64,000 bases of DNA, from positions 98,416 through 162,415 of the forward strand of contig NZ_MUIN01000012.1 in assembly GCF_002080045.1 (NCBI RefSeq). Direction: 5' to 3'. A program made the translations under genes and the position numbers. The notes under the pieces were generated by a model. It made no database searches, had not been told where the DNA came from, and saw only the letters and a list, made by a program, of their open reading frames with translations. Source of the DNA: Pseudomonas sp. Bc-h (GTDB lineage: Bacteria; Pseudomonadota; Gammaproteobacteria; Pseudomonadales; Pseudomonadaceae). Numbering within the stretch: the first letter of the stretch is position 1; every line of letters starts with the position of its first letter. Positions 42,373 to 51,157 of the stretch are shown one piece after another.

Positions 42373-42399
42373 TACGTAGAAAAACAATAAAGCTACGTA
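42373..42399. promoter_or_regulatory. inverted repeat in the LysR-gcl gap
   Basis: TACGTAG at 42373-42379 and CTACGTA at 42393-42399 are exact complements with 13 bases between. It lies 31-57 bp before gcl. A 20-bp centre spacing suits a dimer of LysR-type proteins; it may also overlap the gcl promoter. Confidence 0.5.
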
Positions 42400-42429
42400 C
42401 AAAAACTATCGAGTTGAGGAGACTAACAA

Positions 42430-44205
42430 ATGACCATCATGAGAGCCATCGAAGCCGCCGTTCTGGTGATGCGTCGCGAAGGGGTGGATACCGCGTTCGG
42501 TATCCCTGGCGCTGCCATCAACCCGCTGTACGCCGCATTCAAGAAACTCGGCGGCATCGATCACGTGCTGGCCCGCCACGTCGAAGGCGCCTCGCACATG
42601 GCCGAGGGTTACACCCGCGCCATCGCCGGCAACATCGGTGTGTGCATCGGTACGTCCGGCCCTGCCGGTACCGACATGATCACCGGCCTCTACTCCGCTT
42701 CCGCCGACTCGATCCCGATCCTCTGCATCACCGGTCAGGCGCCACGTGCCCGTATGCACAAGGAAGACTTCCAGGCGGTCGACATCGCCAGCATCGCGGC
42801 GCCGGTCGCCAAATGGGCCACCACCGTCATGGAACCGGGCCAGGTGCCGTACGTGTTCCAGAAAGCCTTCCAGCTGATGCGCAGCGGCCGTCCGGGCCCG
42901 GTGCTGATCGACCTGCCGTTCGACGTGCAGATGGCCGAAATCGAATTCGACATCGACGCCTACGAACCACTGCCAGTCATCAAGCCGCAGGCCAGCCGCA
43001 ATCAGGTCGAAAAAGCCCTGGCGATGCTCAACGCCTCCGAGCGTCCATTGATCGTCGCCGGTGGCGGCATCATCAACGCCGATGCGTCAGACGCACTGGT
43101 CGAATTCGCCGAGCTCACAGGCATTCCTGTGATCCCTACCCTGATGGGCTGGGGCACGATTCCTGATGATCACCCGCAAATGGCCGGTATGGTCGGTCTG
43201 CAGACCTCCCATCGTTACGGCAACGCCACCATGCTTGAGTCAGACATGGTGCTGGGCATCGGCAACCGCTGGGCCAACCGCCACACCGGGACCGTTTCGG
43301 TGTACAGCGAAGGCCGCAAGTTCATCCACGTCGACATCGAGCCGACCCAGATCGGCCGCGTGCTGACGCCGGACCTGGGCATCGTTTCCGATGCAGGCGC
43401 CGCCTTGGCGATGTTCCTCGAAGTCGCCCGTGAGTGGCACACCGCTGGCAAGCTCAAGGACCGCAGCACTTGGCTCGCCAGCTGTCAGGAACGCAAGCGC
43501 ACGATGCAGCGCAAGACCCACTACGAGAACATTCCGGTCAAACCGCAACGTGTCTATGAGGAGATGAACCAGTACTTCGGCAAGGACACCTGCTACATCA
43601 GCACCATCGGCCTGTCGCAGATCGCTGGCGCGCAGTTCCTGCACGTCTACAAGCCGCGTCACTGGATCAACTGTGGTCAGGCGGGCCCGTTGGGCTGGAC
43701 CATCCCGGCTGCGCTGGGCGTGGCGAAGGCCGACCCGAGCCGCAAGGTCGTCGCGTTGTCCGGCGATTACGACTTCCAGTTCATGATCGAAGAGCTGGCC
43801 GTGGGCGCGCAGTTCAAGCTGCCGTACATCCACGTCGTGGTGAACAACTCCTACCTGGGCCTGATCCGTCAGGCGCAGCGCAACTTCGACATCGATTACT
43901 GCGTGCAACTGGCGTTCGACAACATCAACGCCCCTGAGCTGGAGGGTTATGGCGTCGACCATATCGCGGTCGCCGAAGGGCTGGGCTGCAAGGCGATCCG
44001 GGTTACCGATCCGGCGCACATTCAGGCCGCCTTCGCCGAAGCCACGAGCATGATGCAACAGTACAGCGTGCCGGTGGTTGTCGAGATCATCCTGGAGCGC
44101 GTGACCAACATCGCCATGGGCACCGAGATCAACGCGATCAACGAATTCGAGTCGCTGGCCGAGCACCGCGACGACGCCCCGACTGCCATCAGCCTGCTGG
44201 ACTGA
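42430..44205 (+). CDS. gcl: glyoxylate carboligase
   Basis: 591 residues. It joins two glyoxylates with loss of CO2 to give tartronate semialdehyde, using thiamine diphosphate, FAD and magnesium. Val51 in ARHVEGASHMAEG stands where other ThDP enzymes have the catalytic Glu, a hallmark of Gcl. The ThDP-binding segment is GDYDFQFMIEELAVG to NNSYLGLIRQ. GAGGAG precedes the ATG. It is first in gcl-hyi-glxR. Confidence 0.97.
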   Translation: MTIMRAIEAAVLVMRREGVDTAFGIPGAAINPLYAAFKKLGGIDHVLARHVEGASHMAEGYTRAIAGNIGVCIGTSGPAGTDMITGLYSASADSIPILCITGQAPRARMHKEDFQAVDIASIAAPVAKWATTVMEPGQVPYVFQKAFQLMRSGRPGPVLIDLPFDVQMAEIEFDIDAYEPLPVIKPQASRNQVEKALAMLNASERPLIVAGGGIINADASDALVEFAELTGIPVIPTLMGWGTIPDDHPQMAGMVGLQTSHRYGNATMLESDMVLGIGNRWANRHTGTVSVYSEGRKFIHVDIEPTQIGRVLTPDLGIVSDAGAALAMFLEVAREWHTAGKLKDRSTWLASCQERKRTMQRKTHYENIPVKPQRVYEEMNQYFGKDTCYISTIGLSQIAGAQFLHVYKPRHWINCGQAGPLGWTIPAALGVAKADPSRKVVALSGDYDFQFMIEELAVGAQFKLPYIHVVVNNSYLGLIRQAQRNFDIDYCVQLAFDNINAPELEGYGVDHIAVAEGLGCKAIRVTDPAHIQAAFAEATSMMQQYSVPVVVEIILERVTNIAMGTEINAINEFESLAEHRDDAPTAISLLD

Positions 44206-44244
44206 TCAGCGCCGATTAACAAGAGCGAGAACAAGGAGCCAACC

Positions 44245-45027
44245 ATGCCACGTTTATGCGCCAACCTGTCGATGCTCTTCACCGAGCTGGACTTTCTGAA
44301 ACGCTTCGAAGCGGCCGCCAATGCGGGCTTCAGCGGTGTCGAATACCTGTTTCCGTACGACTTCAGCTCGGCCCAGATCAAGGCCGAACTGGACGCCCAC
44401 GGCCTGACCCAAGTGCTGTTCAACCTGCCCGCTGGCGACTGGGCCAAGGGTGAGCGCGGGATTGCCTGCCACCCGGACCGGGTTGAAGAGTTCTACGCCG
44501 GCGTCGATCTGGCCATTGCCTACGCCAAAGTGCTGGGCAATACCCAGGTCAACTGCCTGGCCGGGATCAAGCCGCAGGGTTTCGATGATGCGCTGATCGA
44601 AAAGACCTTCGTCGACAACCTCAAGTACGCCGCCGACAAGCTGCAGGCTCAGGGTATCGATCTGGTCATGGAGATGATCAACACCCTCGACATCCCGGGC
44701 TTTTACCTCAACACCACCGCTCAGGCGCTGGAGATTCGCGAGAAAGTCGGCAGCCGCAATCTGTCGCTGCAGTACGACATCTACCACATGCAGATCATGG
44801 AGGGCGACCTGGCCCGGACCATGGAAAAGAACCTGCCGGTGATTCGTCACGTACAGCTGGCGGACAACCCCGGGCGGCACGAACCGGGCACTGGCGAAAT
44901 CAATTACGGGTTCCTGTTCGGACATCTCGACAAGCTGGGTTATCGCGGCTGGATCGGCTGCGAGTACAAGCCGCTGACCACCACCGAAGCGGGCCTCGGC
45001 TGGCTGAAAACCCATAATTTGATTTAG
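44245..45027 (+). CDS. hyi: hydroxypyruvate isomerase
   Basis: 260 residues with the xylose-isomerase-like TIM barrel. It interconverts hydroxypyruvate and tartronate semialdehyde. Typical parts are PRLCANLSMLFTELDFLKRF, GFSGVEYLFPYDF, the metal-site LVMEMINTLDIPGFYL and LQYDIYHMQIMEG, and the closing IGCEYKPL. AAGGAG precedes the ATG. It lies 39 bp after gcl. Confidence 0.95.
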   Translation: MPRLCANLSMLFTELDFLKRFEAAANAGFSGVEYLFPYDFSSAQIKAELDAHGLTQVLFNLPAGDWAKGERGIACHPDRVEEFYAGVDLAIAYAKVLGNTQVNCLAGIKPQGFDDALIEKTFVDNLKYAADKLQAQGIDLVMEMINTLDIPGFYLNTTAQALEIREKVGSRNLSLQYDIYHMQIMEGDLARTMEKNLPVIRHVQLADNPGRHEPGTGEINYGFLFGHLDKLGYRGWIGCEYKPLTTTEAGLGWLKTHNLI

Positions 45028-45035
45028 GCCTGCCG

Positions 45036-45124
45036 CGGCTGCAAGCCCCGGCTCCAAGCCACAAGAATTGACAACCAGATGATCGCGATACGACGTGAGG
45101 CTTGCAGCTCGAAGCTTGCAGCTG
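45036..45124. repeat. imperfect inverted repeat between hyi and glxR
   Basis: The left arm contains GCTGCAAGCCCCGGCTCCAAG and the right arm GGCTTGCAGCTCGAAGCTTG; they are imperfect complements. This is a common kind of Pseudomonas intergenic repeat and may lower or modulate read-through into glxR. Confidence 0.55.
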
Positions 45125-45169
45125 TAACCGCCTTGAGTCTGCGGTCCTGCACAAAAATGAGAGGTTACT

Positions 45170-46072
45170 ATGGCTAACATCGGTTTCATCGGCACCGGCA
45201 TCATGGGCCTGCCAATGGCGGAAAACCTGCAGAAAGCAGGTCACCAACTGTTCCTGTCCAGGCATTTCGTGGCGCCTCCTGCCTCGCTGGTCGAGGGTGG
45301 CGCGACAGTATTGGGCAACCCGCGTGAAGTGGCGCAGGAAGCCGAGTTCATCATCGTCATGCTGCCGGACACCCCGCAGGTCAACGACGTGCTGTTTGGC
45401 GAGAACGGCCTGAGCGAAGGCACCGGCGCAGGCAAGGTCGTCATCGACATGAGTTCGATCTCCCCTTCCGCCACCAAAGCGTTCGCCGAGAAGATCAACG
45501 CCACTGGCGCGCAATACCTCGATGCACCCGTGTCGGGCGGTGAAGTCGGCGCCAAGGCAGCGACCCTGAGCATCATGGTCGGCGGCAATCAGGGCACCTT
45601 CGACCGCGCCCTGCCACTGTTCCAGACCATGGGCAAGAACATCACCCTGGTCGGCGGGAACGGTGACGGCCAGACCGCCAAAGTCGCCAACCAGATCATC
45701 GTCGCCCTGAACATCCAGGCCGTGGCAGAAGCGCTGCTGTTCGCCTCGAAGAATGGTGCAGATCCGGCCAAGGTCCGTGAGGCGCTGATGGGGGGCTTCG
45801 CGTCGTCGAAGATCCTCGAAGTGCACGGTGAACGCATGATCAAGGGCACGTTCAATCCGGGCTTCCGCATCGCCCTGCACCAGAAGGACCTGAACCTGGC
45901 ACTGGAAGGCGCTCGCGAACTCGGCCTGAACCTGCCGAACACTGCCAATGCGCAACAAGTGTTCAGCACCTGCGCGTCACTGGGTGGCAGCGGCTGGGAT
46001 CACTCCGGCCTGATCAAAGGCCTGGAACACATGTCGAACTTCTCGATTCGTGGCGATCACAAGCCGGACTGA
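45170..46072 (+). CDS. glxR: tartronate semialdehyde reductase
   Basis: 300 residues of the beta-hydroxyacid dehydrogenase family. The NAD(P) site is NIGFIGTGIMGLPMAENLQ, the substrate motif DAPVSGGEVGAKAATLSI near residue 122, and the catalytic Lys region GQTAKVANQIIVALN near 170. It reduces tartronate semialdehyde to D-glycerate, completing glyoxylate assimilation after Gcl and Hyi. GAGAGG precedes the ATG. A strong terminator follows. Confidence 0.95.
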   Translation: MANIGFIGTGIMGLPMAENLQKAGHQLFLSRHFVAPPASLVEGGATVLGNPREVAQEAEFIIVMLPDTPQVNDVLFGENGLSEGTGAGKVVIDMSSISPSATKAFAEKINATGAQYLDAPVSGGEVGAKAATLSIMVGGNQGTFDRALPLFQTMGKNITLVGGNGDGQTAKVANQIIVALNIQAVAEALLFASKNGADPAKVREALMGGFASSKILEVHGERMIKGTFNPGFRIALHQKDLNLALEGARELGLNLPNTANAQQVFSTCASLGGSGWDHSGLIKGLEHMSNFSIRGDHKPD

Positions 46073-46090
46073 TTCAGTTCGCCAGAGACT

Positions 46091-46130
46091 GAAAAGCCAG
46101 GCCTCCTTCACGGGGGCCTGGCTTTTTTTC
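46091..46130. terminator. bidirectional rho-independent terminator
   Basis: AGCCAGGCC (46095-46103) pairs with GGCCTGGCT (46115-46123) around an 11-base loop; seven Ts follow on the plus strand and four As precede. It ends glxR and probably also the convergent porin gene. Confidence 0.9.
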
Positions 46131-46146
46131 AGCCGGTGTTAAGCGA

Positions 46147-47475
46147 TCAGAACACGTTGATCGGGTAATCGGCGATCAGGCGCAGTTCGTTGTTATCGCC
46201 TTCAGCCTGGTCAGCATTGGCCCGATGGAAAGACTGACGCATGCGCAGCGACAGGTCCTTCACAGGACCGGACTGAACAACATATTTGGCTTCGATATCG
46301 GTTTCATGGTGTTTGCCATCGTCACCATAGCCGTAATTGACATAGGTGCTGTTGGATGGCATATGCGAGCCGTCAATATCGTCACCGGTGATATAACGGG
46401 CCATGAAACTAAGGCCGGGTACGCCGTAACTCGCCATGTTCAAGTCATAACGCGCTTGCCACGACTTCTCGCCCGGACCGTTGAAGTCGGAATATTGAAC
46501 GGAGTTGGCAAGGAAGATCGAGTCAGCGGTATCGCCAGGGCCGTTAATCCCGAAAGCCACATAGTCGAAGGGGGTATCGCCGTGAACTTTCTGGTAGGCC
46601 AGAGTGACCGTGTGCGCCGTGAGGAAAGAATACGCGGCTGCCAGAGACCAGGTGGTGTTGCTGATATCCCCTGCCTTGGCTGATCCGGCGTCATTGGTGC
46701 GATAGATATTGAAGTCGAAGTTCACCGACTGATCACCCGTCACCGGCAGGGTGTAGTTGATGTTGCCGTAGTACTGATCCCAGACATCCTTGAGATTGGA
46801 ACCATAAAGGCTCGCGGTCAGGTTGTCGGTGAATGCATATTTGCCACCCGCGTAATCGATGCTGGTGGCAGTCACCCCGGCATAGGAAGCATAGATATCG
46901 TGATCGTGGTTGGTGGTCACCGGGCCGTTGCCGCCGGTGAAATGACCGCCGTCCAGCTCAAGCCCGGCGATATCGCTGCTCAACAGATTGAAGCCGGTTG
47001 CTGTCTGCGGAAACAGGCGCGAGCCACCGGCCGCAAACACCGGAGCGGCTGGCTGCAGATCGCCGTAGCGCAATTCGGTCTTGGAGATCCGCATCTTGAT
47101 CGCACCGCCTGCGGTGCCGTACTCGTCTTCTGGCTCGCCATGACGATCCACTGGCAGGTTGCCGGTGCCCGCCGTGCCCGCGCCGCCGTCGAGCTTGATG
47201 CCCCAGTAACCGTAGGCATCGACACCGAAACCGACGGTGCCCTGAGTGAAGCCGGAGCTGAAGTTACCCAGCACGCCCTGGGTCCAGTCCTTGCGGTCGC
47301 CGCCGCCATTCTTGCCATCACGGTTGAAGTAGTAGTTCTTCAGGTGAACGGTGAGACTGCTGTCTTCGACAAACCCTTTGGATTCCGATTGATCACTGAC
47401 AACCCCTGCCGTCGCCAGTTGACTCACGCCCAGCGAAACCGCCAGCGTCACGAGGTTCCATTTCACAAACGTCAT
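46147..47475 (-). CDS. OprD-family outer-membrane porin
   Basis: 442 residues with a signal peptide ending near ATAG (about residue 23). The mature part is rich in alternating beta-strand patterns; GFVEDSSLTVHLKNYYFNRD near the N-terminus and the MRISKTELRYGDLQP strand are OprD-family marks. It ends in a strand with a C-terminal aromatic (PINVF), as needed for BamA-mediated insertion. OprD/OpdK-type channels take up basic amino acids or aromatic and organic acids. Its neighbours suggest a small carboxylate, but that is inference. AGGGGAT precedes the ATG. Confidence 0.93.
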   Translation of the reverse strand: MTFVKWNLVTLAVSLGVSQLATAGVVSDQSESKGFVEDSSLTVHLKNYYFNRDGKNGGGDRKDWTQGVLGNFSSGFTQGTVGFGVDAYGYWGIKLDGGAGTAGTGNLPVDRHGEPEDEYGTAGGAIKMRISKTELRYGDLQPAAPVFAAGGSRLFPQTATGFNLLSSDIAGLELDGGHFTGGNGPVTTNHDHDIYASYAGVTATSIDYAGGKYAFTDNLTASLYGSNLKDVWDQYYGNINYTLPVTGDQSVNFDFNIYRTNDAGSAKAGDISNTTWSLAAAYSFLTAHTVTLAYQKVHGDTPFDYVAFGINGPGDTADSIFLANSVQYSDFNGPGEKSWQARYDLNMASYGVPGLSFMARYITGDDIDGSHMPSNSTYVNYGYGDDGKHHETDIEAKYVVQSGPVKDLSLRMRQSFHRANADQAEGDNNELRLIADYPINVF

Positions 47476-47759
47476 TATTATCCCCTGTCTCGATTAAGGC
47501 CCAACGTTCCGCAAACCCCGAGATACGGGGCTTCCTCCTGAGTTCAGGCGAAGTTTGAAACGGTGGAATTCGCGCTATGGCAGATGGGCTAAAAAACATC
47601 AACACCGTTATTGAAATCACGGCAAAACGACAGGCTTTCAGCCCATTTCCTTATTGTGTTTCCTGAAGCGCATGGCACTTCATTATTGTCGGGTGTGCTC
47701 CCCGGACCGGAAAACTTTTAGCATTTTTCCGACCAGCGACTCACAAACCAGTCATGATA

Positions 47760-47939
47760 GTCACTATCGATCTTTGTAATAGTTGAAATCTCCAAAGCGG
47801 TGTTACCGTGGTCGGCGATGAAGAACACGAATCAACTGCCTGGTGAATCCGCAGCATCAGGCAATCGAATCTTGCTCCACTTCATCATTCCTTTGGTAAG
47901 ACTTTTTAGCCACCCCACGTCAGTGCGGTGGCTTTTTTT
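47760..47939 (+). ncRNA. candidate intergenic small RNA
   Basis: The plus strand ends in a clear rho-independent terminator but has no gene for about 1.9 kb upstream (the last is glxR, which has its own terminator). A TGCCTG/CAGGCA hairpin lies at about 47841-47867. The 5' end is not visible; I place it loosely near the TGTAATAG-like element at about 47775. I do not recognise it as a known Pseudomonas sRNA. Confidence 0.35.
47908..47939 (+). terminator. rho-independent terminator without an upstream gene
   Basis: AGCCACC (47908-47914) pairs with GGTGGCT (47927-47933), followed by seven Ts. On the minus strand the stem is followed by As then GTC, so it serves only rightward transcription. Confidence 0.8.
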
Positions 47940-48079
47940 ATTAAATAATTTTTAATGCAAGTTTCACTGTCCGGTTAATTCAGGATAGACAGGTCGGTAT
48001 CACGCTTACTTGCCGCTTAATGAATGGCAGAATCAGGCAAGCCCCAACCACACGCCCTCCCGCAAGCCGTGAGCCTTGA

Positions 48080-49255
48080 TTAAAGCGCGAGCGTGTTCAC
48101 AAACCTGACAATCCGCGCACAGGCCTCGGCGAGCTTTTCTTCCCCAAGGGTAAATGACAGCCGCACGAACCCTTGGGCCGGTTCGCCAAATGCGGCCGCA
48201 TCGAGCACCGAAACCCCGGCCTCACGAAACAGCCGCCAGGCAAAATCCAGCGAACTCAAGCCGGTGCCCCGCACGTCTACCAGCACAAACATGCCGGCGT
48301 CCGGCCTGAGCACTTTGATGCCCGGACACTCATTGAGTCCGGCGACGACCAGATCACGGCGGCGCCGGTAGGTGTCGCGCATGCCCAGAGTCACTTTGTC
48401 GTGCTCCAGAACCGCTGCCAGTGCGCCTTCCATTACAAAGCCCGGCAAGCCATACAACATGCTCAACGCCAGGTTTTCTGCGTGGGCAATCAACTCCGTG
48501 TCCGCGACCAGCCAGCCGATTCGCCAGCCGGTCATGGCGTGGGACTTGGACAGGCTGCCAATCACCACGCAGCGCTTCTCCATGCCCGGGAAACTGGCCA
48601 GGCTCTGGTGTTGACGTTCGTAACACAGGCTTTCGTAGACTTCGTCCACCACCACCCACAAATCGTGCTTGATCGCTAGATCAGCGATGACCTGCAGCTC
48701 GTCGCGGTCCAGCACCACGCCGGTGGGATTGTTGGGGTTAGAGAGGAAGATCGCACGGGTTCGGTCGGTGATTGCACGCTTGAGATTGTCAGCGTTCAAG
48801 CGAAAACCGGAATTTGCGTCACAGGTTGCTCTGACCAGGGTCGCTGCGGACGCCTTGAGCGTTGCTTCATAAGTGACGTACATCGGATCAAGTACGACGA
48901 CCTCGTCCCCCGCCTGCAACAAACACATCGACGCCACGAACAGCGCGTTCTGCGCCCCCGCCACTGCAATCACGTTTTGCGGCTTGATCGGCCGACCGAT
49001 CGTTGCCGTGTAACGCGCGGCAATCGCCTGACGCAGCTTCGGCCGACCGGGAATGTCGGCGTAGTGGGTATCCCCAGCGCGCAGCGCGCTGACGGCAGCA
49101 TCGGTGATGAATTCCGGTGTCGCGAAATCAGGATCGCCGATGCTGAGAATGATCACATCCTGCCCATCGCGCTGGGCGTCGAACGCCGCATGATGAATGT
49201 CCCACGCGGCCACGCCATGACCGGCGATCCGCTGAACGAAGGGAGAAAAACGCAT
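48080..49255 (-). CDS. class I/II aminotransferase, AruH-like
   Basis: 391 residues from the ATG at 49253-49255 with GAGAGGG upstream. The N-terminus FSPFVQRIAGHGVAAWDIHH and the later SIGDPDFATPEF strongly resemble arginine-pyruvate transaminase AruH. The PLP lysine is Lys237 in GSLSKSHAMTGWRIGW; NPNNPTGVV near 175 and the carboxylate-binding Arg in FVRLSFTLG complete the fold I set. AruH opens the arginine transaminase pathway, but no aruI decarboxylase or ARUR kinase is adjacent, so the amino donor is uncertain. Confidence 0.85.
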   Translation of the reverse strand: MRFSPFVQRIAGHGVAAWDIHHAAFDAQRDGQDVIILSIGDPDFATPEFITDAAVSALRAGDTHYADIPGRPKLRQAIAARYTATIGRPIKPQNVIAVAGAQNALFVASMCLLQAGDEVVVLDPMYVTYEATLKASAATLVRATCDANSGFRLNADNLKRAITDRTRAIFLSNPNNPTGVVLDRDELQVIADLAIKHDLWVVVDEVYESLCYERQHQSLASFPGMEKRCVVIGSLSKSHAMTGWRIGWLVADTELIAHAENLALSMLYGLPGFVMEGALAAVLEHDKVTLGMRDTYRRRRDLVVAGLNECPGIKVLRPDAGMFVLVDVRGTGLSSLDFAWRLFREAGVSVLDAAAFGEPAQGFVRLSFTLGEEKLAEACARIVRFVNTLAL

Positions 49256-49389
49256 GCCAGACCCTCTCTCTTGAGTAAACGACCACAGTATCGAACGCAT
49301 CCGCGCAAATACCTTGAAAATCCTTCGCAACCTACCGAATAAGTTTTCCGGCTGGGGTGTTCTTTACTCAACACTCTCAGGGATCCTTC

Positions 49390-49971
49390 ATGAACAGCAC
49401 GCATTCAGGCCTCGCCAATGCCTCGTCTCAACGCTACGACGGTCTGACACGGACCTTTCACTGGCTGACCGCAGCGCTGGTGATTTTCATGTTCGCCAGC
49501 GCTCACATCTGGGAAAACCTGGCCAAAGGCACGCCTCTGCGCAAAGGGCTGCAGTCGGTACATATCTCCTTGGGCATCGCGCTGGCCGTGCTGATCGCTG
49601 CGCGCATCGCCTGGCGCCTGTTCGGTGGTAATCGCCCGAAAACGGACACCCATCCAGCCGTCAACCTCGCCGCCAAGGTCGGCCACGGCTGCCTGTACCT
49701 GTTGCTGCTGGCGCAAGTGGTGCTGGGTTTCCTGTTTCGTTGGGCCCAGGGTGAACCTTTCAACTTTTTCGGCCTTTTCCCCATTCCGGCACCCTTTGTC
49801 ATCGACCACGACCTGCGCGGCACATTCGGCAACCTGCACGACAATGTGGCCTGGGCGATCATTCTTTTGGCCGGTCTGCACGCCGGCGCGGCGCTGTGGC
49901 ACCACTACATCCTCGGTGACAGTACCCTGCGTCGCATGTTGCCCGCGCGCCGGGGCGAGCTTCGCGGCTGA
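49390..49971 (+). CDS. cytochrome b561
   Basis: 193 residues from the ATG at 49390 with AGGGAT upstream (a GTG 33 bp earlier is in frame). Four helices carry haem-ligand histidines: FHWLTAALVIFMF, HISLGIALAVLIAARIAWR, VGHGCLYLLLLAQVVLGF and NVAWAIILLAGLHAGAALWHHY. It is a quinol-linked electron carrier of the inner membrane. It diverges from the aminotransferase gene. Partner unknown. Confidence 0.92.
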   Translation: MNSTHSGLANASSQRYDGLTRTFHWLTAALVIFMFASAHIWENLAKGTPLRKGLQSVHISLGIALAVLIAARIAWRLFGGNRPKTDTHPAVNLAAKVGHGCLYLLLLAQVVLGFLFRWAQGEPFNFFGLFPIPAPFVIDHDLRGTFGNLHDNVAWAIILLAGLHAGAALWHHYILGDSTLRRMLPARRGELRG

Positions 49972-50042
49972 ACCCGGTAGATCAAGCGTTTATCAATGGC
50001 TGCTGTACTTATCTGATCCGATCGTTACGGAGCATCACAACA

Positions 50043-50594
50043 ATGAATACCCGCCACGAATCCGCTGTCGGTTACCGCACCACCCTGTTCTTCGGGACCT
50101 GCATGGCGTTGGCGCTGATGGCCGGTCAGGCCCGAGCGTCGGGTGACGAATCGGCGCCGCCCAAACCCGATTGTCCGAAAGGCCAGGTCTGGGACAGCAA
50201 GGCGCGCAAATGCACGATGCAGACCAGCAAGGCGACGTCCGACGCGGATCGCGCCGATTACGCCTACCGTTTGGCGAAGGACGGCCGCTATGAAGAGGCT
50301 CTTTCCTTGCTGGACACACTGAAAAATCCGAACACCGCCAAGGCGCTGAACTATCGTGGGTATGCGACACGCAAGTTGGGCCGAACAGACGAAGGTATCG
50401 GGTATTACCTGAAATCCGTGGCGCTGGACCCCGACTATGCGCAAGTGCGCGAATACCTGGGTGAGGCGTACGTCATCAAGGGGCGGCTGGATCTGGCCCA
50501 GGAGCAACTGGTGAAGATCAAGTCCCTGTGCAGCACCACCTGTGAAGAGTACGAAGATCTGGCCGAGGCGATTGCCGCTGCGTCCCAGACCTGA
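50043..50594 (+). CDS. secreted TPR-like protein
   Basis: 183 residues with a signal peptide ending near QARAS (about residue 32). Then comes a CPKGQVWDSKARKC segment with two cysteines, and three TPR-like helical pairs: ADYAYRLAKDGRYEEALSLL, AKALNYRGYATRKLGRTDEG and AQVREYLGEAYVIKGRLDLA. A second Cys pair, LCSTTCEEY, lies near the C-terminus. It is a periplasmic protein-interaction module, 35 bp before the sigma-factor gene, so it may belong to that regulatory unit. Confidence 0.85.
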   Translation: MNTRHESAVGYRTTLFFGTCMALALMAGQARASGDESAPPKPDCPKGQVWDSKARKCTMQTSKATSDADRADYAYRLAKDGRYEEALSLLDTLKNPNTAKALNYRGYATRKLGRTDEGIGYYLKSVALDPDYAQVREYLGEAYVIKGRLDLAQEQLVKIKSLCSTTCEEYEDLAEAIAAASQT

Positions 50595-50629
50595 GTCAGA
50601 GATCGACAGGCGAAAATCGGGAGGCAGTC

Positions 50630-51157
50630 ATAGCCAGCGACGCTGAATTTCGTAGCGAACTGGGCCAGTTGTTGCCACGCCTGTGGCGCTACGGTTTAGT
50701 GCTGTCCCGGCAAAAGCATCTGGCCGACGATCTGGTGCAGGCGACCTGCGTTCGTGCCCTTGAACGCGCCGAGCAGTTCACGGCCGGTACCCGGCTGGAC
50801 CGCTGGTTGCTGTCGATCATGCATTCGATCTGGCTCAATGAAGTGCGCTCGCAACGGGTACGACAGGGCCAGGGTTTCGTCGATGCCGAACAGGAGCTGT
50901 CGTTCGATGGCGAAACCGAGGCTCAGGATCAGGTACTGGCCGCGCAAGTGATCAAGCGCGTCAATGCGCTGCCGGAAGCCCAGCGTGAGACGGTATTTCT
51001 GACCTACGTTGAAGGGCTTTCGTATAAAGAGGCTGCCGAAATCCTGCATATTCCGGTCGGTACGGTAATGAGCCGGCTGGCCGCCGCACGCTTGAAACTG
51101 GCTGAAACCGCTCCACAACGCGCCATGTCGGATAAATCGACAGGAGAACGGCGATGA
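50630..51157 (+). CDS. ECF-type RNA polymerase sigma factor with apparent ATA start
   Basis: Region 2 is LLPRLWRYGLVLSRQKHLADDLVQATC with core-binding and -10 recognition marks; region 4 is LPEAQRETVFLTYVEGLSYKEAAEILHIPVGTVMSRL-like (quoted in part: GLSYKEAAEILHIPVGTVMS). Similarity begins at ASDAEFRSELGQ, before any ATG, GTG or TTG. GGAGG lies five bases before an ATA at 50630, which would give 175 residues; the first standard alternative is TTG at 50669, which cuts region 2. Either ATA is used or an ATG start has mutated. It overlaps the anti-sigma gene by 4 bp. Confidence 0.85.
   Translation: MASDAEFRSELGQLLPRLWRYGLVLSRQKHLADDLVQATCVRALERAEQFTAGTRLDRWLLSIMHSIWLNEVRSQRVRQGQGFVDAEQELSFDGETEAQDQVLAAQVIKRVNALPEAQRETVFLTYVEGLSYKEAAEILHIPVGTVMSRLAAARLKLAETAPQRAMSDKSTGERR

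Larger units (their letters stand above)
47476..48079. other. 604-bp intergenic region with candidate small RNA
   Basis: No protein gene is supported. The left part is the porin promoter region. A plus-strand terminator lies at 47908-47939 with no gene upstream on that strand. A 45-codon frame from 47818 runs through that terminator and is not credible. Confidence 0.55.

Noticed and set aside
47818..47955. 45-codon frame in the porin-aminotransferase gap
   Set aside because: It runs through a strong terminator and has no ribosome site.
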